Source: Rhizobium binae
Lineage (GTDB): Bacteria; Pseudomonadota; Alphaproteobacteria; Rhizobiales; Rhizobiaceae
Assembly: GCF_017357225.1 (NCBI RefSeq)
Contig: NZ_CP071608.1
Coordinates: 124,001 to 188,000 of the forward strand
Direction: 5' to 3'
DNA: 64,000 nt
Numbering within the stretch: position 1 is the first letter of the stretch; every line of letters starts with the position of its first letter. The notes under the pieces are model-generated. The model searched no databases. It had not been told where the DNA came from and saw only the letters and a list, made by a program, of their open reading frames with translations. Of the stretch, positions 43,235-53,458 are shown piece by piece. Made by a program: the position numbers and the translations under genes.

Positions 43235-43732
43235 GGACCTTCTCCTATTTGTGACTTCGTAATGTTGCTCGTTCTACCATTTGCGACCCAGCAAGAAACC
43301 TACAGCATTGAGTAGGCACGTGAACTGCCGCCACTTGTGGCGGTCGCGACGGGTGGGCGACTAAGCTCAGCCCGTACCCGAAATTTAGAGACTGCCTGCG
43401 CCAAGCTGTGTTCCATCACCTAGGCCCAGCGGTGCCCCGCAATACACTGCGGTCTTGCGGCCCGCCCACTCGTTCGCAATGCCACCCTCCTGGAGGGTGC
43501 CTCGCACCCACTCAATCGCGTGCTGATACCGATAGCAAAAAGAACCGCCGTCTACTGCGACATCTAATAGTCAACCGTGTTTTCGAATTAAGAAAACATC
43601 TGCCGGGAGCTTCAAAGTTAGCCACATCGCCTCCAAATCGTAAGCCAACGCGACTGCCGCCGCTCAAACGGATTTCGCTCGGTGTGACGCTGCGCCTTTC
43701 TTGTCAGGTTAGGGATTTTTAGGAATTCATTT
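43235..43732. other. Divergent upstream region with weak promoter-like sites
   Basis: No gene is supported; the 104-codon ORF at 43408-43722 is proline/arginine-rich shadow sequence. A poor sigma54-like match, AGGCACGTGAACTGC (43314-43328), faces right toward ATP-grasp 3, from which two IS3 elements now separate it. A 17-base dyad, CACCCTCCTGGAGGGTG, is near 43483. Confidence 0.4.
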
Positions 43733-43785
43733 TGAACCGCGCCGGGTTTGCCGGAGGCTCCAACTTCTGAGAAAGTGGAGCCGAT

Positions 43786-44112
43786 ATGAGCAAGACAACG
43801 AACAAGTTTTCACCGGAAGTCCGCGCCCGAGCCGTGCGGATGGTTTTGGATCACGAAGGCGAGCATTCCTCGCGATGGGCGGCGGTGTCCTCAATCGCCG
43901 CCAAGATCGGCTGCACTGCGCAGACGCTCAATGAGTGGGTGAAGAAGGCCGAAGTGGACAATGGTTCCCGGCCTGGGCTCCCAAGCGACGTCGCCGAGAG
44001 GATGAAGGCGCTGGAGCGAGAGAACCGTGAGCTTCGGCAGGCCAACGAGATTTTGCGCAAGGCGTCAGCATATTTCGCGATGGCGGAGCTCGACCGCCCA
44101 TTGAAGCGATGA
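43786..44112 (+). CDS. IS3-family transposase OrfA
   Basis: 108 residues, identical to the ORF at 11133. HTH followed by a leucine-zipper-like helix; ATGA overlap with orfB. Confidence 0.9.
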   Translation: MSKTTNKFSPEVRARAVRMVLDHEGEHSSRWAAVSSIAAKIGCTAQTLNEWVKKAEVDNGSRPGLPSDVAERMKALERENRELRQANEILRKASAYFAMAELDRPLKR

Positions 44113-45014
44113 TCTCGTTCATCGACGAACACCGCGCAGTGTTCGGGGTCGAGCCGATCTGCAGGCTGCTGCCGATTGCCCCATCAACCTACTACGAGAA
44201 CGTGGCCAAGCGTGTGGATGTGGATCGTCTATCGATCCGCGCCCGCAGGGATATAAGCCTGAAGATCGAGATACGTCGTGTCTTCGAGCAGAACTACCGC
44301 GTCTATGGCGTTCGGAAGGTCTGGCGGCAGTTGAAGCGAGAAGGCTTCGATGTCGCCCGCTGCACCGTCACTCGGCTTATGAGGTCGATGAGCCTGCAAG
44401 GTATCATTCGGGGAAAGCCGATCCGCACGACGTTCCCCGACAGAACGGCTCCGAGCCCACTGGACCGCGTGAACCGACAGTTCAAGGCTCCTGCGCCCAA
44501 CAGGCTGTGGGTTTCAGATTTCACCTATGTCGCTACCTGGCAAGGCTTCGTTTACGTGGCCTTCGTGATCGACGCTTTCGCTCGGCGCATCGTCGGTTGG
44601 CGCGTAAGCCGAACGGCACATGCCGGGTTTGTCCTCGATGCTCTCGAACAGGCACTTCATGATCGGCGTCCCGTTCATGGCGGCGGCCTCGTGCATCACT
44701 CGGACAGGGGCGTTCAATACGTGTCGATCAGGTATTCGGAGCGGCTGGCGGAGGCAGGGATCGAGCCTTCCGTCGGAAGTGTGGGCGACAGCTACGACAA
44801 TGCGCTCGCCGAAACGATCAACGGTCTCTACAAGGCCGAGGTCATCCATCGGCGCGGACCATGGCGGAGCTTCGAAGCGGTGGAGTTCGCCACACTGGAA
44901 TGGGTCGACTGGTTCAACCATCGAAGGCTTCTGGAACCCATCGGAAACATGCCGCCAGCCGAAGCTGAAGAGCAATATTACGCCATGCTAGACGAACCAG
45001 CCATGGCCGCATAA
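44109..45014 (+). CDS. IS3-family transposase OrfB
   Basis: A complete 301-residue integrase-type transposase: [12 protein letters not shown] (Asp), [12 protein letters not shown] (Asp) and [16 protein letters not shown] (Glu). The intact frame suggests this copy is or recently was active. Confidence 0.92.
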   Translation: MISFIDEHRAVFGVEPICRLLPIAPSTYYENVAKRVDVDRLSIRARRDISLKIEIRRVFEQNYRVYGVRKVWRQLKREGFDVARCTVTRLMRSMSLQGIIRGKPIRTTFPDRTAPSPLDRVNRQFKAPAPNRLWVSDFTYVATWQGFVYVAFVIDAFARRIVGWRVSRTAHAGFVLDALEQALHDRRPVHGGGLVHHSDRGVQYVSIRYSERLAEAGIEPSVGSVGDSYDNALAETINGLYKAEVIHRRGPWRSFEAVEFATLEWVDWFNHRRLLEPIGNMPPAEAEEQYYAMLDEPAMAA

Positions 45015-45125
45015 CTTAAACGCAATAGCCTCCGGCAAACCCGGCGCGGTTCAGTTCATCTGACCTTGCCCCGTTGAAATAATCCATTTTGAAGTAAGCT
45101 CTGGCCCATTTGAGAGGACCAGAGG

Positions 45126-45392
45126 ATGAAGCGCAATCGTTTCACAGACGAACAGATCATCGGCATATTGAAGGAGCACGAGGCAGGCACGCCGGTCTCG
45201 GAGCTTTGCCGCAAGCATGGCGTTAGCGATGCCAGCATCTATAAATGGAAGGCCAAGTTCGGCGGCATGGAGGTGTCCGAGGCCAAGCGGCTGAAGACGC
45301 TTGAGGACGAGAACACGAAGCTGAAGCGGCTCCTGGCGGATGCGATGCTCGACAATGCTGCCTTGAAAGACCTTTTGGGAAAGAAGTGGTGA
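45126..45392 (+). CDS. IS407-like transposase OrfA
   Basis: 88-residue HTH protein (RFTDEQIIGILKEHEAG, then HGVSDASIYKWKAKFGG) with a C-terminal coiled coil. Overlaps the orfB frame. Confidence 0.9.
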   Translation: MKRNRFTDEQIIGILKEHEAGTPVSELCRKHGVSDASIYKWKAKFGGMEVSEAKRLKTLEDENTKLKRLLADAMLDNAALKDLLGKKW

Positions 45393-46313
45393 CGCCCGCG
45401 GCCAAGCGGAAAGCTGTCGCGCATCTGATGAGCCATCATGAGATGAGCGAACGGCGGGCGTGTAAAGCCATTGGTTTTTGCCGAATGACGGTCCGTTATG
45501 AGACCAGGCGCGACGATGATCATGAGCTTCGCGAGCGAATGAAGGCGTTGGCGCATGAACGTCGCCGCTTCGGATATCGACGCATTCATGTGCTGCTCCG
45601 GCGGGAGGGTCACCTCGTGAACCACAAGAGGCTCTTCCGGCTCTATCGGGAGGAGAAACTGACGGTGCGCAAGCGCGGCGGTCGCAAGCGAGCGATAGGC
45701 ACGCGAGCGCCGATGCTGGTGCCGATGGTGGCCAATGATCGCTGGTCGCTAGACTTCGTGTCGGATCAGTTCACCGATGGGCGCAGGTTGCGGATTCTGA
45801 CCGTCGTCGATGATTGCACGAGGGAGTGCCTGGCGCTCGTCGCCGATACATCGCTTTCCGGTCTTCGCGTCGCACGGGAGCTTGACCGGATTATCGAGGA
45901 GCGCGGCAAGCCGAGGATGATCGTCAGCGACAACGGCAGCGAGTTCACCAGCAACGCGATCCTGCAATGGGCGGACCGGACCAAGGTTGACTGGCATTAC
46001 ATCGCCTGGAAAACCGATCCAGAACGCTTTTATCGAAAGCTTCAACGGGCGGCTGCGAGACGAGTTCTTGAATGAAACCCTGTTCTCGTCGCTTGCTCAC
46101 GCCCGGTCTGCGCTTTCAAACTGGCGTAGCGATTACAACGATCAACGCCCGCATTCAAGCCTTGGCTGGCTGACACCGGCCGAATTCGCTCAGACACTCA
46201 ACCCGCGACGTGATGCGGTGCTGCGCAGCCGAAATGGCTCCGCACCGCAACCCGCCGCTACCGAACCAACAACAGCAACCAAAAACCGCTGGAGCGAACT
46301 CAAAACTGGATAA
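45386..46313 (+). pseudogene. IS407-like transposase OrfB, frameshifted
   Basis: The first part reads to WHYIA with the Asp motifs WSLDFVSDQF and [10 protein letters not shown], then shifts; the rest ([20 protein letters not shown] with the Glu, to the C-terminus) continues in another frame from about 46005. A change of -2 or +1 base separates the catalytic Glu from the two Asp residues, so the transposase should be dead unless the read has an error. Confidence 0.85.
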
Positions 46314-46441
46314 AACTTGGGGGCAAGGTCACATCTAGAGCACACTGCTCAATGGGGTAGGTTTTGTGCTGCGCTGTAAATGGTAGAACGCTAGGGTGGG
46401 GCTTGATAACGGCCCAAGAAAAAGTGGTGGAGGCATTGCTT

Positions 46442-47674
46442 ATGGCGAAAAAAGCTCTGATTTTACTTGAAGGTGCAAGTAATGGTCCGTACTACCTCGA
46501 AGTGGCGCAACGCCTTAATCTTCATCCGATCACCCTTTCAACTGACCCAACTCAATACGACTACCTGGTGGCGAAAGAGGCAGACGTCATCCGAGTCGAT
46601 ACCGGTGATCTCGAGACGCTGATCCGCGAATGCGTCCGTCTGCGCGCGCTGTATGACATTGCTGGCATTACCAGCGCGCAGGAGGCTGTCTATGCAACGG
46701 TTGGCAAACTCTGCCGGTCTTTCGATTTACCTGGACCGAACCCCGTGGCAGTTGAAAATTGTTGCGATAAATTCGCTCAACGTCAGGCGCTCGCAGAGGG
46801 TGGCCTACCGGTTCCCGCTTATCGCGTGGCGGTGAATGCGGCGGAAGTGGAAAGCGCCGCAGCGGAAATTGGCCTGCCGGTGATCGTTAAACCAGCGGTG
46901 GGCATCGGCAGCAGCGGGGTGCGATTGTGCCGCGATGTTGATGAGCTAGTGGAACATACTGCGCGCTTAATGGTTGGAACGGACATCTGCCGGTCGACGC
47001 CAAGAATACTGGTAGAAGAATACGCAAAGGGGGCCCATTATAGCGTGGAGTTGATGGGGAATGAGGTCATAGGAATTGGTGCCGCCGACTTCGGCCGTCC
47101 GCCACATTTCGTCTGTCGTGAGTATATCTACCCGGCAGAGCTTACCGAAAACGACCGCACACGTATTGTCGATGTCGCACGCCATTGTTTGCGCGCCCTC
47201 GACCTTGGCTGGGGCCCGACGAACATTGATCTGCGGTGGACGGAGCGTGGTCCGGTGGTTATTGAAGTCAATCCGCGACTTGCCGGGATGCCCAACTCCC
47301 GACTGGTTCACCTCGCCTACGATATCGATCTCGTCGCCGAACACATCAAGCTTGTGATCGGGGATAAATTAGATTTGCGCGAAAGGAATTTGGGCATTGC
47401 CGCCGCCCGGATTTTGGTTGCTGATCGGGATGGCGTCCTCGATGCAGTTGAAGGCGACAGCCGGGCCGCTGCAATAAAAGGCGTCGTAGAGGCGAAATTT
47501 TTCGTTCAACCCAAAATCACTGTCATTAGAAAAGGGGATAACCGCGACAAGATCGGACATGTTATCGCCGTTTCGCCTACGCTGGCTCAAGCCAGGGCGA
47601 TACTTCAGTGTGCCGTTGAGCTAATGGATTGGTCGATTACACCAAGTCCGAACGGTGCGTTTCCGAACCTGTAG
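46442..47674 (+). CDS. ATP-grasp ligase 3
   Basis: 410 residues, the third paralog: MAKKALILLEGASNG start, GLPVIVKPAVGIGSSGV and VVIEVNPRLAG. It lacks the GFSGLDE segment of the others (it reads GITSAQEAVYAT), a short deletion in the pre-ATP-grasp domain that could change substrate choice. GGAGG nine bases before the ATG fixes the start. The MATE exporter follows after 8 bases, so ligase and exporter are coupled. Confidence 0.83.
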   Translation: MAKKALILLEGASNGPYYLEVAQRLNLHPITLSTDPTQYDYLVAKEADVIRVDTGDLETLIRECVRLRALYDIAGITSAQEAVYATVGKLCRSFDLPGPNPVAVENCCDKFAQRQALAEGGLPVPAYRVAVNAAEVESAAAEIGLPVIVKPAVGIGSSGVRLCRDVDELVEHTARLMVGTDICRSTPRILVEEYAKGAHYSVELMGNEVIGIGAADFGRPPHFVCREYIYPAELTENDRTRIVDVARHCLRALDLGWGPTNIDLRWTERGPVVIEVNPRLAGMPNSRLVHLAYDIDLVAEHIKLVIGDKLDLRERNLGIAAARILVADRDGVLDAVEGDSRAAAIKGVVEAKFFVQPKITVIRKGDNRDKIGHVIAVSPTLAQARAILQCAVELMDWSITPSPNGAFPNL

Positions 47675-47682
47675 GATTTAAC

Positions 47683-49026
47683 GTGATACAGAAAATGCTT
47701 GTCCTCGGCGGCAGCCAGTCCCGCCTCAGTAGCTGGCAGGTCTTTGCGATCGCCATTCCCATGATGCTAGCATCCATCACGACACCGCTCGTCGGCCTTG
47801 TCGATGCGGCCGTAATTGGTCTAGTGGGCGACGCCGTACTAGTTGGTGGCCTTGCGGCCGGCGCCGTGGTTTTCGACGTCGTCTTCGCCACCTTCAACTT
47901 TTTGCGCTCCGGCACGTCGGGCGTTGTTGCCCAGGCTTTCGGGAGAGGTGATGCGCTTGAAGAGCGGGCGGCAGTGTTGCGTGCGATAGTTGTTGCCGCT
48001 CTCTTTGGATTGGTTCTAGTGCTGCTTGCGCCACTGATTGCCGAATTCAGTGAATGGTCCATGAACGCAGAACCCGCGGTGACCTCCGCGATGGACATTT
48101 ACATCCGCATTCGCCTTATCTCGGCGCCTGCAGCGCTGATCAACTATGCAACTCTTGGTTATCTCTTGGGGCGGGGCGATACAGGGATCGCACTTATACT
48201 GCAACTGCTCCTTAATGGCGTAAACATCGTGCTGACAATTTATTTTGGCGTCTATCTCGGCGGGGGGATTGGAGGAGTCGCCTGGGGAACCGGATGCGCT
48301 GAAGTTGCCGCCATGATTGCTGGCATGTTCATTCTTGTTCGGCGCTTCTACACTTTGCCAACCATATCTCCTCGGCGTACGTTCAATGTAGCGGCCCTCA
48401 AGAGAATGCTACACTTGAACAGTGACATAATGATCCGAACCTTGGTACTCATGGGAGCATACTTCATTTTCACCCGGCAGAGCGCACAACTTGGCACCTC
48501 GACCTTCGCTGCCAATTCAGTGCTGATGCATTTCTTACTTATGGCTGACTACGTTTTGGGTGGATTCGCGACGGCAGCACAGCACCTCGCTGGGCGCGCC
48601 ATCGGTGCCCGCGACAAGACGGCTTTTTTGCGTGCTGTGAGACTTACTACGGGCTGGGGATTCGCAGTCGCGGCCATTGCAAGCCTTGTAGCCTCTGCGT
48701 TCGGAGAACAGGTCGTGGTCGCAATAACAAAGGCACCGGACGTGCGTTCTGAGGCGGTATTATATCTTCCTTGGGCTGCCTTGACTGCACTGAGCGGCTT
48801 CCTGTCCTTTCAGATGAACGCCGTCTTCATCGGTGCCACTTGGTCGCGTGGTATGCGCGACGTTATGCTTGTATCGTTCGCGGCCTATATCACTGCATTA
48901 TTCGCCTTGGAGAGGATGTTTGGCAATCACGGGCTTTGGGCTTCTTATCACGTCTTTTTGCTGGTGCGGGGGATCGGTTTGCTATGGGTGATGCGTCGCC
49001 GTGTCAGAATCGAATTCGCACAATGA
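47683..49026 (+). CDS. MATE-family efflux transporter (DinF-like)
   Basis: An inner-membrane Na+/H+-coupled multidrug and metabolite exporter, 447 residues with about 12 hydrophobic segments in two halves. The N-terminal half has IPMMLASITTPLVGLVDAAV and a following NFLRSGTSGVVAQAFGRGD loop typical of the DinF branch. The GTG at 47683 is preferred since AGGA lies seven bases upstream; an ATG at 47695 is possible. Directly downstream of ATP-grasp 3, it is the likely exporter of the cluster product (inference). Confidence 0.88.
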   Translation: MIQKMLVLGGSQSRLSSWQVFAIAIPMMLASITTPLVGLVDAAVIGLVGDAVLVGGLAAGAVVFDVVFATFNFLRSGTSGVVAQAFGRGDALEERAAVLRAIVVAALFGLVLVLLAPLIAEFSEWSMNAEPAVTSAMDIYIRIRLISAPAALINYATLGYLLGRGDTGIALILQLLLNGVNIVLTIYFGVYLGGGIGGVAWGTGCAEVAAMIAGMFILVRRFYTLPTISPRRTFNVAALKRMLHLNSDIMIRTLVLMGAYFIFTRQSAQLGTSTFAANSVLMHFLLMADYVLGGFATAAQHLAGRAIGARDKTAFLRAVRLTTGWGFAVAAIASLVASAFGEQVVVAITKAPDVRSEAVLYLPWAALTALSGFLSFQMNAVFIGATWSRGMRDVMLVSFAAYITALFALERMFGNHGLWASYHVFLLVRGIGLLWVMRRRVRIEFAQ

Positions 49027-49095
49027 CACCTTTAAGGGCAGATGAACGTTCAGCGTTGCGAGACAGACCACTTGCAAATCCGGCATCCTTTCGTC

Positions 49096-49854
49096 TAGAG
49101 CAGGTCCTGTGATCGATGAATCGATTGTGAAGTGACGGCGCAGGCCGAAGTTGATCAACATCCACAACGAAGAGGTGGATGATGGCACAAGCTCTGAGCT
49201 ATGATCTTCGATTACGCGTATTGAAAGCGTCTGCGGCGGGTATGTCTGCAAGGCAGGCCGCAGCCCGGTTCGGAGTTGGGATTTCGACGGCCATCCATTG
49301 GATCGCAAGAGCGAAAGACGGCGAGCCTATTTCCCGGCCGCAAGGTTAGAGACGGCCGTCGGCACTGGGTGCTCACGAGGTGTTCGTTGTTGAGCTAATC
49401 GAAGACCGTAAGGACGTAACGCTCGGTGAAATGGTCGAGCGCTTGTCCGTTGAGCGGCAAACTGATCATCAGCCGGAGTGCGCTCGGTGCTTGGTTACGA
49501 GGCCGCGGATGGACCTTTAAAAAAAGTCCGCACATGCACTGGAGCAAGACCGGTCGGATGTCCTGAAGCGCCGGCGCGTCTGCTTTGATGGTCAGCTCGA
49601 TCTCGATCCGGAGAAGCTAATATTTATAGACGAAACCGGCCTTTCGACGAAGATGCGCGTCTGCGGGGGCGTGCAACTCGAGGCGCGTTGCCGAGCCGGC
49701 GTGCCGCATGGCCATTGGACAACAACGACCTTCACCGGAGCGCTGCGCCTTATGGGATGCCGTCGGCGCCTTGATCGCCCGCTTCACACCGGAAGAATGC
49801 GCAAACTACTTCAGGGCTGCTGGATATGACCCGGATTGAACAGGATGTGCTCTA
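49096..49854 (+). pseudogene. IS630-family element, decayed
   Basis: Bounded by CTAGAGCA-type ends. An N-terminal HTH piece from 49180 (SYDLRLRVLKASAAGMSARQ) is followed by a stop. Further fragments include LIFIDETGLSTKM near 49620, the DDE region of IS630 transposase. Several frame breaks and an internal deletion leave it inert. Confidence 0.8.
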
Positions 49855-49870
49855 GCGCAAATGTGCAACG

Positions 49871-49894
49871 AGCAGGAAATCTAGATTTCCTGCT
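49871..49894. repeat. 24-bp perfect palindrome
   Basis: AGCAGGAAATCT followed at once by its exact reverse complement, just outside the IS630 right end. Could be a regulator site, a recombination scar or an IS end pair. Confidence 0.7.
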
Positions 49895-49986
49895 TGCGTG
49901 GACGATCACTCCCGCCGATAACAACCAACGTAAAACAGTGGCACCAGTTAGGTTCCATAAATCATATTATGCCATTTTTGGCTGTA

Positions 49987-51739
49987 GGGGCTATTTAGTA
50001 ATGCGACAGTTGGGCCAGTTAGAGATGCGACAGTCTCGCCTCTCGACGCACTGGTCAAAGCCAATGTTGGGAGCAAGGATGACGATCTTCAGCCTGGTCG
50101 AGACCATGAGCGGTCGGAGTCGTCATGTCCTTTATGATCACCATGTCGCAGAAAGAGTTGCATCGCCTCGAAGTCATCCAGAAGATCCGTGACGAACGCC
50201 TGAGCGTTGTCCAGGCTGCCGAACTGCTCGACCTCAGTCGAAGTCAGGTCCATCGGCTGCTGCAGGCTTATGACCGGAATGGTCCAGCCGGCCTTGTTTC
50301 CAAGAAGCGATCACAACCGAGCAACCGGCGCCACAGCGAGGAGTTTCGCAATGCGGCGCTGGATCTCATCCGGGAGCGCTATCTGGATTTCGGTCCGACG
50401 CTGGCTCGCGAGAAGCTGATCGAACTGCATCATATTTCGGTCGCCAAGGAGACGCTGCGGCAATGGATGACCGAGGCCGGCATCTGGATCTCGCGTCGCG
50501 AGCGCAAGAAGCGGGTTTTCCAGCCACGCGGCCGGCGCGACTGCTTTGGCGAACTGGTGCAGATCGATGGTTCGCATCACTGGTGGTTCGAGAACCGCGG
50601 CCCCAAATGCGCCCTGCTCGTCTATATCGATGACGCCACTGGCAAGCTGTTACATCTTCGCTTTGCCGGATCGGAGAACACGTTCGATTATCTGCATGCG
50701 ACGAAAGCCTATCTGCAGCAATGGGGCAAACCGCTGGCTTTCTATAGCGACAAGCATGGTGTTTTTCGTTCGACCCATGCGTCGGAGAAGGACCGGACGA
50801 GCGGCCTGACGCAGTTTGGTCGTGCGCTTTATGAGCTGAACATCGACATTATCTGTGCCAACACTCCGCAAGCCAAGGGCCGTGTGGAACGCGCCAACCA
50901 GACATTGCAGGATCGGCTGGTCAAGGAGATGCGGCTTCGCGGCATCGATACGATCGAAGCTGCCAATGCCTATGCGCCTGAGTTCATTGCGGATTTCAAT
51001 TCGCGGTTCGGCAAGCAACCGCGCAATCCGAAGGACATGCACCGACCGCTGGCCGACCATGAGAATCTCGATGGCGCCATGTGCCGGAAGGAAGTCCGCA
51101 CACTGTCGCAGTCGCTGACGCTCCGTTACGACAAGGTCTTGTTCATTCTCGATCCGACCGAGATTTCCAGGCCATTGGCGGGTAAGAAGGTCGTTGTCTG
51201 CGACTACCCGGACGGCCGCCTCGAGATCATGCACGAGAGCTTCACCCTGCCCTACAGAACCTTCGATACATTGCGGTCGGTCCACCGGGCAGAGGTTGTC
51301 GAGAACAAGCGTCTCGACGACATGCTTTCCATCGTCGCCGAGCTGCAGGCTGGGCGGGAACAGCAACGCAGCAAGAGCGGCCCTCGCCGCACCGGCCAGA
51401 CGGATCATATGTTCGGTATTCCCGATGGCAGCCAGGGCAATGGTTATCAGAAGCGTGGCCGCAAGCCTGGCCGGCGGACGGACTTCATGAATGATCCGGA
51501 GGTCATCGCAAAAAGGCAGAAGGCGCTGGCACGGCTGGAGGCAGCGGAATAAATCGGGCACTCATAGTCTCAAAGCTAAAGCCGAAGGGGTGCTCCTCAC
51601 CCGCCCCCTCCCTTCCCTTGCAACCCGGCCCAGCCGGTCCGGTCGGGGGCTTGCCTCAGCGCAAGTGGACATGCCGAGTGTCGCATTTCTAAATGGCTGA
51701 CAGCGTTGCGCATCTAATCAGCTTTGACATTGGCTGTAG
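49987..51739 (+). mobile_element. ISNCY-type element, copy 1
   Basis: Starts GGGGCTATTTAGTAATGCGA and ends TTGACATTGGCTGTAG; both ends recur at the second copy (52857-56081). Exact ends are uncertain by a few bases because the outer GGCTGTAG-like flank is repeated. Confidence 0.75.
50125..51552 (+). CDS. ISNCY-family transposase
   Basis: 475 residues. N-terminal HTH (RLSVVQAAELLDLSRSQVHR), then an integrase core: FGELVQIDGSHHWWF (Asp), FYSDKHGVFRS (Asp) and TPQAKGRVERANQTLQDRLV (Glu). The basic C-terminal tail ends QKALARLEAAE. Intact, unlike copy 2. Confidence 0.88.
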   Translation: MSFMITMSQKELHRLEVIQKIRDERLSVVQAAELLDLSRSQVHRLLQAYDRNGPAGLVSKKRSQPSNRRHSEEFRNAALDLIRERYLDFGPTLAREKLIELHHISVAKETLRQWMTEAGIWISRRERKKRVFQPRGRRDCFGELVQIDGSHHWWFENRGPKCALLVYIDDATGKLLHLRFAGSENTFDYLHATKAYLQQWGKPLAFYSDKHGVFRSTHASEKDRTSGLTQFGRALYELNIDIICANTPQAKGRVERANQTLQDRLVKEMRLRGIDTIEAANAYAPEFIADFNSRFGKQPRNPKDMHRPLADHENLDGAMCRKEVRTLSQSLTLRYDKVLFILDPTEISRPLAGKKVVVCDYPDGRLEIMHESFTLPYRTFDTLRSVHRAEVVENKRLDDMLSIVAELQAGREQQRSKSGPRRTGQTDHMFGIPDGSQGNGYQKRGRKPGRRTDFMNDPEVIAKRQKALARLEAAE

Positions 51740-51747
51740 GGGGGTAC

Positions 51748-52853
51748 ATTCTATTTCCAAGTGCGACATGCTTATAAAAACAATGGCTTCGCCTTGGAGA
51801 TATATGCATGTCCCTTTGCTATTCGCAGCTCACCCTGCCTGATCGCAAGCGTCTTTTTCATCTTAGAGAACGCAAGGTTTCCGTCTCGGAGATTGCCCGC
51901 CAACTCGGTCGTCATCGTTCGACGATCTATCGCGAGCTTAAACGCAATACGTTCCAGGATCACGAATTTCCGGAATACAGCGGCTATTACAGCGGTATCG
52001 CCAACGACATGAGCAAGGAGCGCCGACGACGGCTGCGCAAACTCAGACGCCATCCGCATCTGCGCGATCTCGTCATCGACCGGCTGAAGGCGCATTGGTC
52101 ACCTGAGCAGATCGCTGGCCGGCTTCTCGCCGATGGCGTCAGTCCTGTGCGCATTTGCCCGGAAACGATTTATCGTTTCATCTATTGCAAGGAAGATTAT
52201 CCGCTCGGGCTGTATCAGCACCTGCCGGAACGACGGCGCAGGCGTCGGCGCCGCGGCGCACGCAAACCGCGCGACGGCTTAATCCCGCTCGATTACAGAA
52301 TCTCCCAACGACCTGATTTTATTGATGATCGATCACAGTTCGGGCATTGGGAGGGCGATCTCCTGATCTTCCGGCGTGAACTCGGAGAGACCAACGTCAC
52401 CTCTCTCGTCGAGCGCAAGAGCCGCTATACGGTGATGATCAAGAACCGCAGCCGTCACTCGCGACCGATCATGGACAAGATCATCCATGCCTTCTCACCA
52501 TTGCCGTCTTTTGCACGCCGAAGCTTCACCTTTGATCGCGGCACGGAGTTCTCCGCTTTCAGGGCTTTGGAAGATGGGATCGGCGCCAGGAGCTGGTTCT
52601 GCGATCCCAATTCGCCTTGGCAGAAAGGCGCTGTCGAGAACACCAACAAGCGCATTCGACGCTTCATGCCTGGCGATACGGATCTGTCCAACGTCGCTCA
52701 GAAGCAACTTGTCGACCTCGCCCATCACCTGAATTCGCTGCCAAGAAAGTGCTTGGGCTACAAAACACCGGCCGAGGTCTTCATGGCGCATTTGCGTGAA
52801 TGCGGCTGATCCCCTACCCTTCAAACGCCCATGTTGCACTTGGTGTAGATTCT
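51748..52853 (+). mobile_element. IS30-family element
   Basis: About 1.1 kb between imperfect repeats that share CCAAGTGCNACATG. It sits exactly between the two ISNCY-type copies, so it inserted at their junction or into an end. Confidence 0.8.
51808..52809 (+). CDS. IS30-family transposase
   Basis: 333 residues: HTH SVSEIARQLGRHRSTIYREL near 28-47, a second HTH near 90, and the DDE core with FGHWEGDLLIF, FTFDRGTEFSAF and SPWQKGAVENTNKRIRRF. Complete and probably functional. Confidence 0.92.
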   Translation: MSLCYSQLTLPDRKRLFHLRERKVSVSEIARQLGRHRSTIYRELKRNTFQDHEFPEYSGYYSGIANDMSKERRRRLRKLRRHPHLRDLVIDRLKAHWSPEQIAGRLLADGVSPVRICPETIYRFIYCKEDYPLGLYQHLPERRRRRRRRGARKPRDGLIPLDYRISQRPDFIDDRSQFGHWEGDLLIFRRELGETNVTSLVERKSRYTVMIKNRSRHSRPIMDKIIHAFSPLPSFARRSFTFDRGTEFSAFRALEDGIGARSWFCDPNSPWQKGAVENTNKRIRRFMPGDTDLSNVAQKQLVDLAHHLNSLPRKCLGYKTPAEVFMAHLRECG

Positions 52854-53458
52854 CCAGGGGCTATTTAGTAATGCGACAGTTGGGCCAGTTAGAGATGCGA
52901 CAGTCTCGCCTCTCGACGCGCTGGTCAATGCCAATGTTGGGAGCAAGGATGACGATCTTCAGCCTGGTCGAGACCATGAGCGGTCGGAGTCGTCATGTCC
53001 TTTATGATCACCATGTCGCAGAAAGAATTGCATCGCCTCGAGGTTATCCAGAAGATTCGTGACGAGCGCCTGAGCGTTGTCCGGGCCGCCGAACTGCTGG
53101 GCCTTAGCCGAAGTCAGATGCACAGGCTGCTACAGGCCTATGACCGGGATGGTCCAGCCGGGCTCGTTTCCAAGAAGCGATCGCAGCCGAGCAACCGGCG
53201 CCATAGCGAGGAGTTTCGCAATGCGGCGCTGGATCTCATCCGGGAGCGCTATCTGGATTTCGGTCCGACGCTGGCTCGCGAGAAGCTGATCGAGCTGCAC
53301 CGGATCTCGGTGGCCAAGGAAACGCTGCGTCAATGGATGACCGAGGCCGGTATCTGGGTCTCGCGGCGTGAGCGCAAGAAGCGGGTTTTCCAGCCGCGCG
53401 GCCGGCGCGACTGTTTCGGTGAGTTGGTTCAGATCGATGGCTCGCATCATTGGTGGTT

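Larger units (their letters stand above)
43733..45053 (+). mobile_element. IS3-family element, complete copy
   Basis: 1321 bases bounded by TGAACCGCGCCGGGTTTGCC repeats; the first 723 bases match the broken copy at 11080. No clear target duplication (flanks TTT and GTT), so one side may have been rearranged. Confidence 0.93.
45061..46331 (+). mobile_element. IS3-family (IS407-like) element
   Basis: 1271 bases with ends TGACCTTGCCCC and its complement, flanked by CATC at 45057-45060 and 46332-46335. Inserted 7 bases from the preceding IS3 element and 110 bases before ATP-grasp 3, probably cutting that gene from its native promoter. Confidence 0.92.

Noticed and set aside
43314..43328. AGGCACGTGAACTGC as sigma54 promoter for ATP-grasp 3
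   Set aside because: Two mismatches in the key elements and no activator site; kept only as a weak note.
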